DNA of 64,000 nucleotides from Burkholderiaceae bacterium. Lineage in GTDB: Bacteria > Pseudomonadota > Gammaproteobacteria > Burkholderiales > Burkholderiaceae_C. Where the stretch lies: positions 20,945-84,944 of the forward strand of contig JAEUOU010000036.1 of the NCBI GenBank assembly GCA_016790575.1. The letters are read 5' to 3'. A program made the translations under genes and the position numbers. The notes below the pieces were generated by a model, which saw only the letters and a list, made by a program, of their open reading frames with translations, searched no databases and was not told the DNA's origin. Below, one piece after another: positions 37,581 through 47,489 of the stretch; position 1 is the first letter of the stretch, and every line of letters starts with the position of its first letter.

Positions 37581-38022
37581 CGCGGCGCGGCCCCCGGTGG
37601 TGGTCGACACCAACGTGGTGCTCGACCTGCTGGTGTTTCCCGACCCTGCCGCAGCGCCGCTGCGTGCGGCGGTGGCCGATGGCGCCTTGTGCTGGTTGGC
37701 CACCGTGCCGATGCGGGAAGAGCTGGCGCGGGTGCTGCACTACCCGAAGCTGGCACCGCGACTGGCCTTCTACGGCCGGTCGGCGTTCGAGGTGCTGGCC
37801 GCGTTTGATACCCGTGCCAGGCTGGTCCCCATCGCGCCGAAGGCGGGCGTGACCTGCCGCGACCCCGACGACCAGAAATTCGTCGATCTGGCGGTGGCCC
37901 ACCGCGCGATGCTGCTCAGCAAAGACCATGCGGTGCTGTGCCTGAAAAAGCGCCTGCTGGCGCTGGGGGTGGCGACCGCGCCTTCGCTGGCGTCGCTGCC
38001 CCGGCTCACACCGCCCGGTTGA
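37567..38022 (+). CDS. PIN-domain protein, putative toxin-like nuclease
   Basis: The 151-residue protein carries the PIN acidic residues: D in VVVDTNVVLDLLVF, E in MREELARVLHYPKL, and DPDDQKFVDLAVAHRA with SKDHAVL. The family (COG1569 type) is often annotated as a toxin, but no antitoxin-like small gene precedes it. Instead it overlaps the end of the methyltransferase gene from a GTG start, which suggests co-expression with rRNA modification. An RNA-processing role is therefore as likely as a toxin role (inference). Its 3' end overlaps the convergent kinase-like gene by 17 bases. Confidence 0.8.
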   Translation: MSTPDAARPPVVVDTNVVLDLLVFPDPAAAPLRAAVADGALCWLATVPMREELARVLHYPKLAPRLAFYGRSAFEVLAAFDTRARLVPIAPKAGVTCRDPDDQKFVDLAVAHRAMLLSKDHAVLCLKKRLLALGVATAPSLASLPRLTPPG

Positions 38023-38824
38023 GCAGTGCGGCGGCGGCCTGCAGGCGTTGCAGGTCCCGGCCCCAGCGCCGGTCTTCCGGCAGACGCTGCAGCCAGGCCA
38101 TGCGGCGCGCGCTGTGCCGCACCACGGTTTGAACGGGTTCGGACTGGGCGGCAATGCAGGCGCGCCAGTGTGCCGCCGCGTCATCAAAGGCTCCGGCGGA
38201 GCGCAGGGTCAGCGCCGTGGAATGCAGATAGCCCAGCCAGTCGCGGGCCTGGCAGTGCGGCAGATCCAGACTCTGGCCGGGATCGTCCTCGAAATCGATG
38301 AAACCGACACGACCATCCGCCTGCAGCACCAGGTTGCGCGCGAACGCCTGACTCAGGTAAGTTCCCTGGGCGTGAACGGCGGAAATGGCCTCCAGCCCTC
38401 TGCGCCACAGGACCAGCGCCGCATCGGCGCAATTGGCGCTCGCCAGCGCGTCACCGAGCGAACGCGCTGTGGCCGCTCCGCCGGACAGGTCGGACATCAT
38501 CAACCCGTCGGCCCGCACGGCCAGCAGGTGCGGAACACCCAGTCCCGCACCATGGAGGGCCCGTAGCCGGCGGGCCTCGGTGGCAATGGCGGCCTGGCCT
38601 CCGAGGTTGGGGATCGGTGCCAGGACATCCAGACGCAGGAGGTCCGATACCACGCCCATCAGCCAGTACCGCCAGCGCCCATGGCGCGGTCCGGCCTTGC
38701 GTACCCAGACCGTCCGGCCATCGGCCAAGGTGTGGCGGGCTACGCCAGGCGCCTGGACGGCGAGCAGGCGGTCGAGTTCTTCTTCCGGGCTCGGAGGCGG
38801 GGCGGAGAGGGCTGCGGCGGACAT
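38006..38824 (-). CDS. Kinase-fold protein of the Kdo/lipopolysaccharide kinase type
   Basis: About 272 residues. It has an N-lobe with VWVRKAGPRHGRWRYW, a hinge-like VPHLLAVRADGLMMSDLSGG, a catalytic-loop-like YLSQAFARNLVLQADG and a metal-binding IDFEDDP in place of DFG. These fit the InaA/Kdo-kinase branch of the protein kinase fold. The substrate may be LPS core sugar or another small molecule; this is inference. The start is uncertain: the ATG at 38824 (MSAAALSAPPPSPEEELDRL) and an ATG pair near 38868 lack clear ribosome-binding sites. Confidence 0.65.
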   Translation of the reverse strand: MSAAALSAPPPSPEEELDRLLAVQAPGVARHTLADGRTVWVRKAGPRHGRWRYWLMGVVSDLLRLDVLAPIPNLGGQAAIATEARRLRALHGAGLGVPHLLAVRADGLMMSDLSGGAATARSLGDALASANCADAALVLWRRGLEAISAVHAQGTYLSQAFARNLVLQADGRVGFIDFEDDPGQSLDLPHCQARDWLGYLHSTALTLRSAGAFDDAAAHWRACIAAQSEPVQTVVRHSARRMAWLQRLPEDRRWGRDLQRLQAAAALLNRAV

Positions 38825-38915
38825 GGGCAGAGCTACACTGGACCGGTATCGCCGGCGGGCGCCCATCATAAAGGTGTTGCATCCGCCGCCAGCCCGAACA
38901 CAGCCCCGAACGACC

Positions 38916-39722
38916 ATGACCACTCTCCCCGACCGCCTTGTGCCCGCCGCGCTTTCCGCGGACGATTTCGACACCCTGGACGCCATACTGGACGACCTGC
39001 GCACCCGCAGCGACGAAACCCCGCAGTGGGAGTTCTGCGAAGGGTTCATCGCCGCGCTGGCCTGCTGCCGCCGCACCATTGCGGTGGACGAGTACCTGCC
39101 GGTGCTTCTGGACCTGGAAGGGGCCGACATCACCGCCGCCTTTGCGGACGCCGGGCAGCACGCCCGTTTCATGGCGCTGTGGCACCGCCGCGTAGCCGAA
39201 GTCACTGCGGCGCTCGATGCGGAGGTGGAATCGCTGGACGATGCACGTGCCTATGCCCCTGAGGTGATGGACGTGCGCGGCGCCGTTGCCAGCCTGCCGC
39301 AGGCCGAGCGGGCCGAGTTGGAGGACGAATTGCTGCCGGCCTTTGCCCAGGTCTGGGCGCTGGGGTTCATGTATGCCGTCGAAGCCTGGCCGGAGGAGTG
39401 GGCGCCGCCACGCGACCGCGACACCGCGAAGCTGCTTGACGCCTGCATGCAGGCCATCGTGGCGCTGACCGAAGACGACGAGGACGAGCCGACCCTGTCC
39501 GCCCTCAGCGAAGACGGCCCGGCGAGTGTGAGCGAGAACCGCCTGAATGCCTATGGCGAGGCGTTGTGGGCGGTGTATGACCTGCGGGAGGTCTGGCGCA
39601 GTATCGGTCCACGGGTCGAATCGATTCGCCGGGCCGTGACGCCAGGCCGCAACGACCCATGTTCCTGCGGCAGCGGCAAGAAATTCAAAAAGTGCTGCGG
39701 CGCCGCTGCGGCGCCGGCCTGA
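38916..39722 (+). CDS. UPF0149/YecA-like protein with C-terminal SEC-C motif
   Basis: The 268-residue acidic helical protein has FDTLDAILDDLRTR and EFCEGFIAALACCRR, as in the UPF0149 family. It ends with PGRNDPCSCGSGKKFKKCCG, the SEC-C zinc/iron-binding motif (CxCxnCC) also found in SecA and YecA. YecA-type proteins associate with ribosomes or SecA. The start at 38916 follows from the family N-terminus. It is divergent from the kinase-like gene (91-base gap). Confidence 0.82.
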   Translation: MTTLPDRLVPAALSADDFDTLDAILDDLRTRSDETPQWEFCEGFIAALACCRRTIAVDEYLPVLLDLEGADITAAFADAGQHARFMALWHRRVAEVTAALDAEVESLDDARAYAPEVMDVRGAVASLPQAERAELEDELLPAFAQVWALGFMYAVEAWPEEWAPPRDRDTAKLLDACMQAIVALTEDDEDEPTLSALSEDGPASVSENRLNAYGEALWAVYDLREVWRSIGPRVESIRRAVTPGRNDPCSCGSGKKFKKCCGAAAAPA

Positions 39723-39746
39723 TCCGCGTCCCGAGGCAGACCGTTG

Positions 39747-40454
39747 TCAGTGGCTGCCCGCTTTGGGCAGTCGGTCCAGCGCCGCTTCACAGGCCTGCAG
39801 GAACAGGCCGCTTGCCGCCTGCAAGGTGGCTGTGTCGCCGGGGTCACAGGCCATGCGCAAATACAGCTTTCCCCGCAATAGCATCATCAGAAACGGCGGC
39901 GCGTCTTCCGGGCGGGGTGGCATGGCGGCCACCAGGGCGCGGGCGAGGGCGGGATCGACCCACTGCGCCGGAGTGGCTTCGTCGCTGCCGTGCACGCTGA
40001 AAAGCGCAGGGAAATGTTCGGGCAGACCGTCGAGCGGGACCTCGTCGTACATCATCAGCCAGCGCATTTCCTCCGGCATGTTCGAATCCATGGAAGTCTG
40101 GAGTGTGTCGGTGTAGGCCGCGAAGGCCTTTTCTTCGAGCGCATTTTTCAGGGTGTTGGAGACCACGATGACCCGCAAGTCCTCTTGCAGGCCCAGCTCG
40201 GCCCGGGCGCGCAGTTCCTGGCCCTGAATGTAACGACGGGTGCTGGTGCCCACCTCCAGCAGCCATTTGTGGTCGCGGACCAGTCCATCGACCGCTGTCG
40301 CGGATCCGTCAGCCGACGCTGCGCAGCGCCAGCCCCGTGAACGCGCCCAGGCCGCCACCGCTGCTGGTGCGGCCGGCGCGGCGGCTTCGGCCGCTCGCGC
40401 AACGTCTGTCCCGGCTTCGGGACGCGAAAAAACCTTCTTGAGGCGGTCAAACAT
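39747..40454 (-). CDS. Conserved-looking hypothetical protein
   Basis: The 235-residue protein begins MFDRLKKVFSRPEAG, followed by an Ala-rich linker (about 17-35) and a folded domain of about 190 residues (WLLEVGTSTRRYIQGQELRA; EEMRWLMMYDEVPLDGLP; PPFLMMLLRGKLYLRMACDP). There is no signal peptide, membrane segment or catalytic motif that I recognise. It lies convergent with the SEC-C gene and 68 bases past holA on the same strand. The length, coding texture and a clean ATG support a real gene. Function is unknown. Confidence 0.7.
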   Translation of the reverse strand: MFDRLKKVFSRPEAGTDVARAAEAAAPAAPAAVAAWARSRGWRCAASADGSATAVDGLVRDHKWLLEVGTSTRRYIQGQELRARAELGLQEDLRVIVVSNTLKNALEEKAFAAYTDTLQTSMDSNMPEEMRWLMMYDEVPLDGLPEHFPALFSVHGSDEATPAQWVDPALARALVAAMPPRPEDAPPFLMMLLRGKLYLRMACDPGDTATLQAASGLFLQACEAALDRLPKAGSH

Positions 40455-40522
40455 GGTGTTGTCCCTGATTGCGCAAAAGGACGTTCATTATTAATCGACG
40501 CTGCCGATGCGGCAAACGGCCC

Positions 40523-41602
40523 CTAACGCGGCGTACGCGAACCGGGCGGGTGGGTTGCCGCGCCGACCTGTGCCAGCTGCATCGCCAGGCGATGCAGCGC
40601 CGGCCAGGGCTGAATCGGCCAGTCCGGTGCTTTCAGTCCCTTGACGATGCCGTCGACAATCTGCGCCGACTGGACCAGCTGGTGCAGGCACTCGCGGGTC
40701 AGCCGGGGTATCAGACGCTCGAAAGCCCGCTCGCGCGGTCCCCAGATCCGCTGCTCGCGCAACGCCAACGGCAAGGGTTTGCCACTGCGGATCGCGTCAT
40801 GCACCCGCTGCAACGCACGGATTTCTTCGGCCAGGCTGTAATGCACCCGCACGGCGGCCTCGCCTTCGGCCTCCAGTCCGTCGAGCATGCGCTGCACCCG
40901 TGTCATCCGGCCGGCCAGGACGGCCTCCGCCAGCTGGGGCACACCGTAGCGGGCGACATCCAGGACCGCTTGCTGCACGGCATCGAAGGCCAATTCGCCC
41001 GGCGGGTGCAACAGCGCGAGCTTCTGGATTTCCTGGTGCGCCGCCAGCAGGTTGCCTTCGACCCGGTCCGCGAAGAACTGCAGCGTCCGCTGGCCCTCCT
41101 CACCGGCGACAACCCGTTGCCCCTGGCGGGCCAGGCGCTGGGCGATCCAGGTCGGCAGCGCGGGCCGTTCGACCGGCTCGATCGGGACCACCACCCCGGC
41201 CTGCTCCAGTGCCGCGCACCAGGCGCTGGACCGGCTCAGCTTGTCCAGTCGCGGCAGCAGGACCAAGGTGATGGTGCCGGTGTTGTCATGCGCCTGGCGG
41301 GCAATCTCCTGCAAGGCAGCGCCGCCGTCTTTGCCGGGTTTGCCGGTCGGGATGCGGATCTCGACCAGTTGACGCTCGGAAAACAGGCTCAGGGAACTGC
41401 CCGACTCCAGCACGGCGCCCCAGTCGAAGCGCAGCCCGGAGACGGTGTGCACAACACGTTCAACGGCGCCGTCCTGGCGCGCAGCCCGGCGGATGGCATC
41501 GGCGGCTTCCTGGGCGAGCAGGGGTTCGTCGCCCAGAAGGACATACAGCGACCGGCAGCCCCTGGCCAGATGGGCATCAAGTTGGGCGATGGCGACCTGC
41601 AT
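40523..41602 (-). CDS. holA: DNA polymerase III subunit delta
   Basis: The 359-residue protein begins MQVAIAQLDAHLARGCRSLY and contains VLLGDEPLLAQEAADAIRRA, the degenerate nucleotide site typical of the delta subunit. Delta opens the sliding clamp within the clamp loader. The order leuS-lptE-holA is the same as in E. coli, which strongly supports the call. The lptE stop is 24 bases upstream. Confidence 0.92.
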   Translation of the reverse strand: MQVAIAQLDAHLARGCRSLYVLLGDEPLLAQEAADAIRRAARQDGAVERVVHTVSGLRFDWGAVLESGSSLSLFSERQLVEIRIPTGKPGKDGGAALQEIARQAHDNTGTITLVLLPRLDKLSRSSAWCAALEQAGVVVPIEPVERPALPTWIAQRLARQGQRVVAGEEGQRTLQFFADRVEGNLLAAHQEIQKLALLHPPGELAFDAVQQAVLDVARYGVPQLAEAVLAGRMTRVQRMLDGLEAEGEAAVRVHYSLAEEIRALQRVHDAIRSGKPLPLALREQRIWGPRERAFERLIPRLTRECLHQLVQSAQIVDGIVKGLKAPDWPIQPWPALHRLAMQLAQVGAATHPPGSRTPR

Positions 41603-41626
41603 GGCGGTGGCGACGCGGCCCGTGGT

Positions 41627-42127
41627 TCAGCCGGGACGCACGGCGGCCAGGCGCCGCATGACCTGTTGGACCAGGTCGGTCTGCATGCTGCGGTAGAGCA
41701 GGATTTCTTCGGCCTCTTTGGCCAATGCCGCGGTTTCGCTGAAGCTGATGTCGCGTTGTTGCAGCAGTTCGGTCTCGTCAATCAGGTCCTGGCCCTGGGT
41801 CGAGCGCAGCCGAAATTTCAGGCGTACCCGCAACTGGAACTCCCGCACCTGGCCCGCCGTGCTCAGCCCGACCACCACCTTCTCCCGCTGATCGACCAGG
41901 ATTTCCAGGACGCCGTCCACCGTGGCGGAGTCGGTGGGGTCAGTGACCACCCGGATTCCGGCGCCGGCCAGGTTCAGACGGAGCTCCTGCATCAGTGGTG
42001 TGTTGGACACCGGAAGGCGAAGACTGCGCAACGCAAAATCCGGTGCCTGACGGAGCCGAAAACCGCAACCACCGCCGACGGCGGCGGCAGCGGCCAGTAC
42101 AAGCAGGTTCCGGCGGGCGCTGCCCAT
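41627..42127 (-). CDS. lptE: LPS assembly lipoprotein LptE
   Basis: The 166-residue protein has a lipoprotein signal (NLLVLAAAAAVGGGCGFRLR, lipobox cysteine about residue 21) and the LptE pattern: SNTPLMQELRLNLAGAGIRV in the first half and LLQQRDISFSETAALAKEAE near the C-terminus. It plugs and supports the LptD outer-membrane barrel. The ATG shares one base with the leuS stop (TGATG), so the genes are coupled; a GTG one codon upstream is an alternative start. Confidence 0.9.
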   Translation of the reverse strand: MGSARRNLLVLAAAAAVGGGCGFRLRQAPDFALRSLRLPVSNTPLMQELRLNLAGAGIRVVTDPTDSATVDGVLEILVDQREKVVVGLSTAGQVREFQLRVRLKFRLRSTQGQDLIDETELLQQRDISFSETAALAKEAEEILLYRSMQTDLVQQVMRRLAAVRPG

Positions 42128-44805
42128 CACGCCACCACAACATTGACCAGCCGGCCCGGCACCACCACGACCTTGCGGACCGCGCCACCGGGGCTGTGCC
42201 GCGCGAAATCGGCACTCGCCAGGGTCAGCCGTTCGATCGTCTCCTTGTCGGCGGTGGCCGGTACCCGCACGGCGCCGCGCAGCTTGCCGTTGATCTGCAA
42301 CACCAGTTCGATCTCGTCGCGCTGCAAGGCGGATTCGTCGACCGCCGGCCAGGGCGCATCCAGAAGCTCACCAACCGCAGCGGCGTAACCCAGCTCACTC
42401 CAGAGCACATGGGTGATGTGCGGGCAGGCCGGGTACAACATGCGCAGCAGCAGCGAGAAACCCTCGCACAGCACGGCCCGGTCGCCGTCGGAGTCTTCGG
42501 GGCGGAAGTCCTCCAGCGCATTGAGCGCCTTCATGCATCCGGAGACCACCGTGTTGTATTGCATGCGCTCATAGTCGTAGCTGACCTGCCGCAGTACTGT
42601 ATGCAGTTCCCGGCGCAAGGTGCGCGCGGTTTCGCCGGTTTGGGCCGCGCTGAGGTCAGTCGCGGTGGCGCGGCGCAACGCGCCGGCGTGGCGGTGCGCA
42701 AAATTCCATACCCGGCGCAGGAAGCGGTAGCTGCCCTCCACCGCGGCGTCGTTCCACTCCAGCGTGGCTTCGGGCGGGGCGGTGAACATGGTGTACAGGC
42801 GCGCGGTGTCGGCGCCGTATTTTTCGATCAGGTCCTGCGGGTCGACGCCGTTGTTCTTGGACTTGGACATGGTGCCCACGCCCTCGTAGTCGATCGGCGT
42901 GCCGGCCGGCAGGTCGCCCACGGCGTTCTTCAGGCGGGCGCCGGTGATCTTGCCGCCCTCGTCCAGCACATGCTCCACGTCGTGCGGCCAGAAATACTCC
43001 TTGCCGCCCTTGTCGCCCTTGCGCGAATAGATGTGGTTCAGCACCATGCCCTGGGTGAGCAGCCGGGTGAAGGGTTCGTCCACCTTCACCAGCCCGAGAT
43101 CGCGCATGACCTTGGTCCAGAAGCGTGCGTACAGCAGGTGCAGGATGGCATGCTCGATGCCGCCGATGTATTGGTCCATCGGCATCCAGTAGTCCGCGCC
43201 GTCGGCGACCATCTGGTCGGCATTGGTCGGGTCGCAATAGCGCATGAAGTACCAGGACGAATCGACGAAGGTGTCCATGGTGTCGGTTTCGCGCCGGGCG
43301 GGTTTGCCGCAGACCGGGCAGGTGACGCCGGCGTGAAAACCTTCGTGTTTGTGCAGCGGATTGCCGGAGCCGTCGGGAATGCAGTCCTGCGGCAGCACCA
43401 CCGGCAGGTCTTTTTCGGGCACCGGCACCGCACCGTGCTCGTCGCAATGGATGATCGGGATCGGGGTGCCCCAGTAGCGCTGGCGCGAGACGCCCCAGTC
43501 GCGCAGGCGCCAGGTGGTCTTTTTCTCGCCCAGGCCGAGGCGGCCGAGTTCGCGCGCCACGGCATCAACCGCGTCCTTGTACGACAGGCCGCTGAAGGCG
43601 TCGGAGTTGATGGTCACGCCGCGGCTCTTGTCGGCATACCACTCCTGCCAGCAGTCGTAGTCGTATTCTTCGCCATCGACCTGCACCACCTGAAGGATGT
43701 CGATGCCGTACTTCTTGGCAAACGCGAAGTCGCGCTCGTCGTGCGCGGGCACACCCATCACGGCGCCGTCGCCGTAGCTCATCAGCACGTAGTTGCCCAC
43801 CCAGACCGCCACCGGCTCGCCGGTCAGCGGGTGGGTGACGGACAGGCCGGTGGGCATGCCCTTCTTTTCTTGGGTGGCGAGTTCCGCCTCGGTGGTGCCG
43901 CCGTGGCGGCACTCGTCGATGAAGGCGGCCAGCGCCGGGTCGGTCGCCGCGGCATGGGCCGCCAGCGGATGCTCGGGGGCCACGGCGCAGAACGTCACGC
44001 CCATGATGGTGTCGGCGCGGGTGGTGAAGACGTACATCCTGCCGTCACCGATCAGCTGGCCATCGGCGCCGCGGACGGTGTGGGGGAAGGCAAAACGCAC
44101 GCCTTCGCTGCGGCCGATCCAGTTTTCCTGCATCAGGCGCACCCGCTCGGGCCAGCCGTTGAGCGTGGCCCTGGGGTTGCCGATCTGCACATGGTCGAGC
44201 AATTCCTGGGCGTAGTCGGTGATCTTGAGGTAATAGCCGGGGATTTCGCGCTTTTCCACCACGGCACCGGTGCGCCAGCCCTTGCCGTCGATCACCTGCT
44301 CGTTGGCCAGCACCGTCTGGTCCACCGGGTCCCAGTTGACGACCTGGGTCTTGCGGTAGGCGATGCCTTTTTCCAGCATCTTCAGGAACAGCCACTGGTT
44401 CCATTTGTAGTAGGTCGGGTCACAGGTGGCCACCTCGCGGCTCCAGTCGATGGCCAGCCCCATCGCCTGCATCTGCTTTTTCATGTAGGCGATGTTTTCG
44501 TAGGTCCACTTCGCCGGCGGCACCCCGTTTTTCAGCGCCGCGTTTTCGGCCGGCAGGCCGAAGGCGTCCCAGCCCATGGGCATCAGCACGTTGTGGCCGT
44601 TCATGCGCAGGTAGCGCGTGAGCATGTCGTTGATGGTGTAGTTGCGCACGTGGCCCATGTGCAGCTTGCCGCTGGGGTAGGGCAGCATGGAGCAGGCGTA
44701 GAACTTCTTCTTGCCCGCGTCTTCGCTCACGCGGTAGGCATCACGCGCCGTCCAGTGGCTGTGGGCGGCTTTTTCAACGTCGAGGTGGCTGTACTTGTCT
44801 TGCAT
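42127..44805 (-). CDS. leuS: Leucyl-tRNA synthetase
   Basis: The 892-residue class Ia synthetase has the HIGH-type motif HMGH in [13 protein letters not shown], an editing (CP1) domain with [11 protein letters not shown] and [12 protein letters not shown], and the KMSKS-type motif [11 protein letters not shown] zinc-type cysteine set ([18 protein letters not shown]) is present. The start [18 protein letters not shown] at 44805 fits the family; an in-frame ATG 33 bases upstream adds a Pro-rich stub. lptE and holA follow in the same operon. A dispersed repeat lies 70 bases upstream. Confidence 0.95.
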   Translation of the reverse strand: MQDKYSHLDVEKAAHSHWTARDAYRVSEDAGKKKFYACSMLPYPSGKLHMGHVRNYTINDMLTRYLRMNGHNVLMPMGWDAFGLPAENAALKNGVPPAKWTYENIAYMKKQMQAMGLAIDWSREVATCDPTYYKWNQWLFLKMLEKGIAYRKTQVVNWDPVDQTVLANEQVIDGKGWRTGAVVEKREIPGYYLKITDYAQELLDHVQIGNPRATLNGWPERVRLMQENWIGRSEGVRFAFPHTVRGADGQLIGDGRMYVFTTRADTIMGVTFCAVAPEHPLAAHAAATDPALAAFIDECRHGGTTEAELATQEKKGMPTGLSVTHPLTGEPVAVWVGNYVLMSYGDGAVMGVPAHDERDFAFAKKYGIDILQVVQVDGEEYDYDCWQEWYADKSRGVTINSDAFSGLSYKDAVDAVARELGRLGLGEKKTTWRLRDWGVSRQRYWGTPIPIIHCDEHGAVPVPEKDLPVVLPQDCIPDGSGNPLHKHEGFHAGVTCPVCGKPARRETDTMDTFVDSSWYFMRYCDPTNADQMVADGADYWMPMDQYIGGIEHAILHLLYARFWTKVMRDLGLVKVDEPFTRLLTQGMVLNHIYSRKGDKGGKEYFWPHDVEHVLDEGGKITGARLKNAVGDLPAGTPIDYEGVGTMSKSKNNGVDPQDLIEKYGADTARLYTMFTAPPEATLEWNDAAVEGSYRFLRRVWNFAHRHAGALRRATATDLSAAQTGETARTLRRELHTVLRQVSYDYERMQYNTVVSGCMKALNALEDFRPEDSDGDRAVLCEGFSLLLRMLYPACPHITHVLWSELGYAAAVGELLDAPWPAVDESALQRDEIELVLQINGKLRGAVRVPATADKETIERLTLASADFARHSPGGAVRKVVVVPGRLVNVVVA

Positions 44806-44874
44806 GGGGCAAATTGTAGGCGTTGGGCTGCGCGGCACCGGACGGCGCCAGTTGCTGCATTGACTTCAAATTTG

Positions 44875-44905
44875 ATAGCTGAAAGTGACCTTTTTGCGCT
44901 GGGTA
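44875..44905 (-). repeat. Dispersed 31-bp repeat, copy 8
   Basis: On the minus strand TACCCAGCGCAAAAAGGTCA then CTTTCAGCTAT, in the gap between exbD and leuS. It is followed by CAAATTTGAAGTC. Confidence 0.75.
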
Positions 44906-44915
44906 TTGCCTGATT

Positions 44916-45365
44916 TCAGCGTGAAACGGGCTTTTCGACGGCCTGGCGCGCGCCATCAGACTGCGCTACGAAGGCAATCCGGCCCAGACCGGCCAACTGG
45001 GCTGCGCCGATGACTTCGACGACCCGGCCGTAAGGCACATCACGATCGGCGCGCAACTGCACCTCGGTGTCGGGATGGGTCACGGCAATCCGGCGCAGGC
45101 GGCCTTCGAGGTCATTCCTGGCCACCGCCTCGGTACCGATGAATACCTGTCCCTGCGGGGCAATGACCACTTCGACCGCCCGGGGGGGAGCGCCCGGTAC
45201 GGCCGCTTCGCTGCGGGGCAGATCGAGCCGTACCGAGCTGACCATGAGCGGCGCCGTGATGATGAAAATCACCACCAGCACCAGCATCACGTCGACCAGC
45301 GGGGTGACGTTGATGTCGGCGAACGGTCGTGCGGAATCGTCCGCCCCGAAGCGACCCAGGCTCAT
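44916..45365 (-). CDS. exbD: ExbD/TolR-family biopolymer transport protein
   Basis: The 149-residue protein has one membrane helix (DINVTPLVDVMLVLVVIFII, about 17-36) with the conserved Asp of the proton path, followed by a periplasmic domain. With the ExbB partner it harvests the proton motive force for TonB- or Tol-dependent work. There is no tonB or tolA gene in the window, so ExbD and TolR are hard to separate. Its ATG overlaps the exbB stop (ATGA). Confidence 0.88.
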   Translation of the reverse strand: MSLGRFGADDSARPFADINVTPLVDVMLVLVVIFIITAPLMVSSVRLDLPRSEAAVPGAPPRAVEVVIAPQGQVFIGTEAVARNDLEGRLRRIAVTHPDTEVQLRADRDVPYGRVVEVIGAAQLAGLGRIAFVAQSDGARQAVEKPVSR

Positions 45366-46012
45366 GGCGCCGCCGGCTCCGGCAACAACAGCTCTCGCAG
45401 ATCGTGGGCGAAGCCGTCGAGCTGGACTTCGATCTGCGCGATCCAGCGACCAAACACGTTGTAGGCCACCACCGCCGGTATCGCAACGGCGAGGCCTGCG
45501 GCCGTCATGACGAGCGCCTCGCCCACCGGCCCGGCTACCTGATCGATCGAAACCTGACCGCTGCCGACCAGGGATCCCAGCGCATGGTGAATGCCCCACA
45601 CCGTGCCCAGCAAACCGACGAAGGGTGCGGTGGAGCCAATGGTGGCCAGTAGCACTTGCCCGAACTGAAGGCGCAGGATGTTGGCTTGCAGGGCGTGCCT
45701 CAAGCCTCTGGTGAGTTGCCCCAGTCGGGGCGCGGCGGCTGCCAGGGAGGTGGCCGGAACGGTGGTCGCTGCAGCGACCAAGGCCCGCACCAGGCCCAGT
45801 CCGTCGAAGCCGGCCAGGCGCTCGCCCGCAGTTTGGAGTGTGGGTGCCTGCCAGAACACCGCGATGCCCCGCGCAACATCGCGTGAGGCCCGTCGCAGCA
45901 ACCAGGTTTTCCACAGGATGATGACCCAGCTTGCCACCGACGAGGCCAGCAGAATGGCCGCCACGATACGGCTGACGGCATCTCCCTGGGTCAGGAGATC
46001 CCAGGCGCTCAT
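45362..46012 (-). CDS. exbB: MotA/TolQ/ExbB proton channel protein
   Basis: The 216-residue protein has three membrane helices (about 14-35, 110-140 and 155-178). It contains [20 protein letters not shown], the MotA/TolQ/ExbB signature region, and [25 protein letters not shown]. It forms the stator with ExbD. Its ATG overlaps the dapB stop by the ATGA arrangement, so dapB, exbB and exbD form a tightly coupled set. Confidence 0.9.
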   Translation of the reverse strand: MSAWDLLTQGDAVSRIVAAILLASSVASWVIILWKTWLLRRASRDVARGIAVFWQAPTLQTAGERLAGFDGLGLVRALVAAATTVPATSLAAAAPRLGQLTRGLRHALQANILRLQFGQVLLATIGSTAPFVGLLGTVWGIHHALGSLVGSGQVSIDQVAGPVGEALVMTAAGLAVAIPAVVAYNVFGRWIAQIEVQLDGFAHDLRELLLPEPAAP

Positions 46013-46833
46013 GGCAAAGCGTTCAGGCCCAGGACATCCGCCATGTCGTACAGGCCGTGCAGGCGGCTGCGCAGAAAGCGGGCCGCGCGCAGGCTGCCTT
46101 GGGCATAGGTGTCACGGCTGGACGATTTGTGGGTGATTTCGATACGTTCGCCCGTGCCGGCAAACAGCACGGTATGGTCGCCGACGATGTCGCCGCCCCG
46201 GATGGTGGCAAAACCAATGGTTGACGGATCACGTTCGCCGGTGACACCTTCGCGCCCGTAGACTGCACAGGCCTGGAGATCACGCCCGAGTGCGTCGGCA
46301 ATCACTTCACCCATGCGCAGGGCGGTACCGGACGGCGCATCCACCTTGTGGCGGTGGTGCGCTTCAATGATTTCGATGTCGTAGCCGGTCGAAAGGGCCC
46401 GCGCGGCAATCTGCAAAAGCTTGAGTGTGACGTTGACACCGACACTCATATTGGGCGCCATCACCAAGGCCATTCGAGCGGCGAGCGTGGAAATTTCTGC
46501 TTTCTGCTCGGTCGTGAAGCCGGTCGTTCCGACGACGGCCTTCACGCCCAGTTCGGCGCACAGGCGCAAATGCTCCAGTGTGCCCTCGGGGCGGGTGAAA
46601 TCAATCAGGCAATCGGCGACGGCCAAAGCCGCGCGGCGATCGGCGGTGATCACGATGCCAGTCGTGCGGCCGAGCGCGGCGCCAGCGTCCTGCCCGATGG
46701 CTGGACTGCCGGTGACATCGAGTGCGCTGGCCAGGACGCAGTCTGCCGACGCCAGAACCTGCTCGACAAGCATCCGCCCCATGCGCCCGGAAGCTCCGGC
46801 AACGCAAACGCGCAGTGGACTGGTTTCGGTCAT
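46009..46833 (-). CDS. dapB: 4-hydroxy-tetrahydrodipicolinate reductase
   Basis: The 274-residue protein has a dinucleotide-binding start ([19 protein letters not shown]), the GTTGF region and the catalytic DapB signature [20 protein letters not shown]. It reduces the dihydrodipicolinate precursor to tetrahydrodipicolinate in lysine and diaminopimelate synthesis. The start [16 protein letters not shown] is chosen because the Rossmann motif begins within 11 residues. bamE ends 19 bases upstream. Confidence 0.94.
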   Translation of the reverse strand: MTETSPLRVCVAGASGRMGRMLVEQVLASADCVLASALDVTGSPAIGQDAGAALGRTTGIVITADRRAALAVADCLIDFTRPEGTLEHLRLCAELGVKAVVGTTGFTTEQKAEISTLAARMALVMAPNMSVGVNVTLKLLQIAARALSTGYDIEIIEAHHRHKVDAPSGTALRMGEVIADALGRDLQACAVYGREGVTGERDPSTIGFATIRGGDIVGDHTVLFAGTGERIEITHKSSSRDTYAQGSLRAARFLRSRLHGLYDMADVLGLNALP

Positions 46834-46852
46834 GGCGAGTGGCAGGGGCGGA

Positions 46853-47398
46853 TCAACGGGCCGGAGTTTCCAGCGGAGGGTAGCTGGCCGCCGGTCGGGT
46901 CGCAGGCGGTGCCGGTTGTACGGGTTGGGACGGGCCTCGCGCCCGTTCCAGTTGTTCAGCCGTGGCTTCCAGAGTCGGCACCTTGGCCGGCTTCTGGCCC
47001 GACCCCAATTGCGCGACCAGCTCCGCTTCGGTGGGCAAGGTGTCTCCCTCCCACCGGACAAAAGCATCGCCGGTGAAATGGACCGCGATACGATAGCGAA
47101 CGGGCTCCGTCCCCTGGCGCTTGAGGAGGAACACATACTCCCACCGGCTGTCATGGAAAAGGCTGGTGACGGACGGGCTGCCCAGGATATCCCGCACCTG
47201 CTGGCGGGGCATACCGGGCTGCAGGGCCTGGACCTGCTCGCGCGCCACCACCGTGCCCTGCACGATTTCGGCTTTGTAGGGCGTCACGATCTGACCGACG
47301 TTCGGAACCGAGGAACAGGCCACCAGGCCGGCGCAGACCAGAAGGGCGGCGGTGGCGGTCAGCAGTCGGGGGAAAACAGTGTCGGTAACGGCAACCAT
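46853..47398 (-). CDS. bamE: Outer membrane assembly lipoprotein BamE
   Basis: The 181-residue protein has a lipoprotein signal ending [12 protein letters not shown] (cysteine about residue 28) and the SmpA/OmlA fold: [20 protein letters not shown] and [20 protein letters not shown] Pro-rich C-terminal tail of about 45 residues follows. It belongs to the BAM complex that inserts outer-membrane barrels. It is divergent from fur with a 91-base gap, an arrangement widely seen in betaproteobacteria and gammaproteobacteria. Confidence 0.92.
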   Translation of the reverse strand: MVAVTDTVFPRLLTATAALLVCAGLVACSSVPNVGQIVTPYKAEIVQGTVVAREQVQALQPGMPRQQVRDILGSPSVTSLFHDSRWEYVFLLKRQGTEPVRYRIAVHFTGDAFVRWEGDTLPTEAELVAQLGSGQKPAKVPTLEATAEQLERARGPSQPVQPAPPATRPAASYPPLETPAR

Positions 47399-47489
47399 GA
47401 CGGAGGGGCAAACGCTATGATCGGACGATTGTAGCGGTAGGGTCGGTGCGAAGCTGGCCTACCCTGCTGCAGGCCGAGGGACCGCCAGC

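Noticed and set aside
37567..38022. A toxin-antitoxin locus
   Set aside because: Only the PIN protein is present; no antitoxin-like gene lies on either side.
41995..44913. A 972-codon plus-strand frame over lptE and leuS
   Set aside because: It is antisense to unmistakable leucyl-tRNA synthetase; high GC content keeps many antisense frames open.
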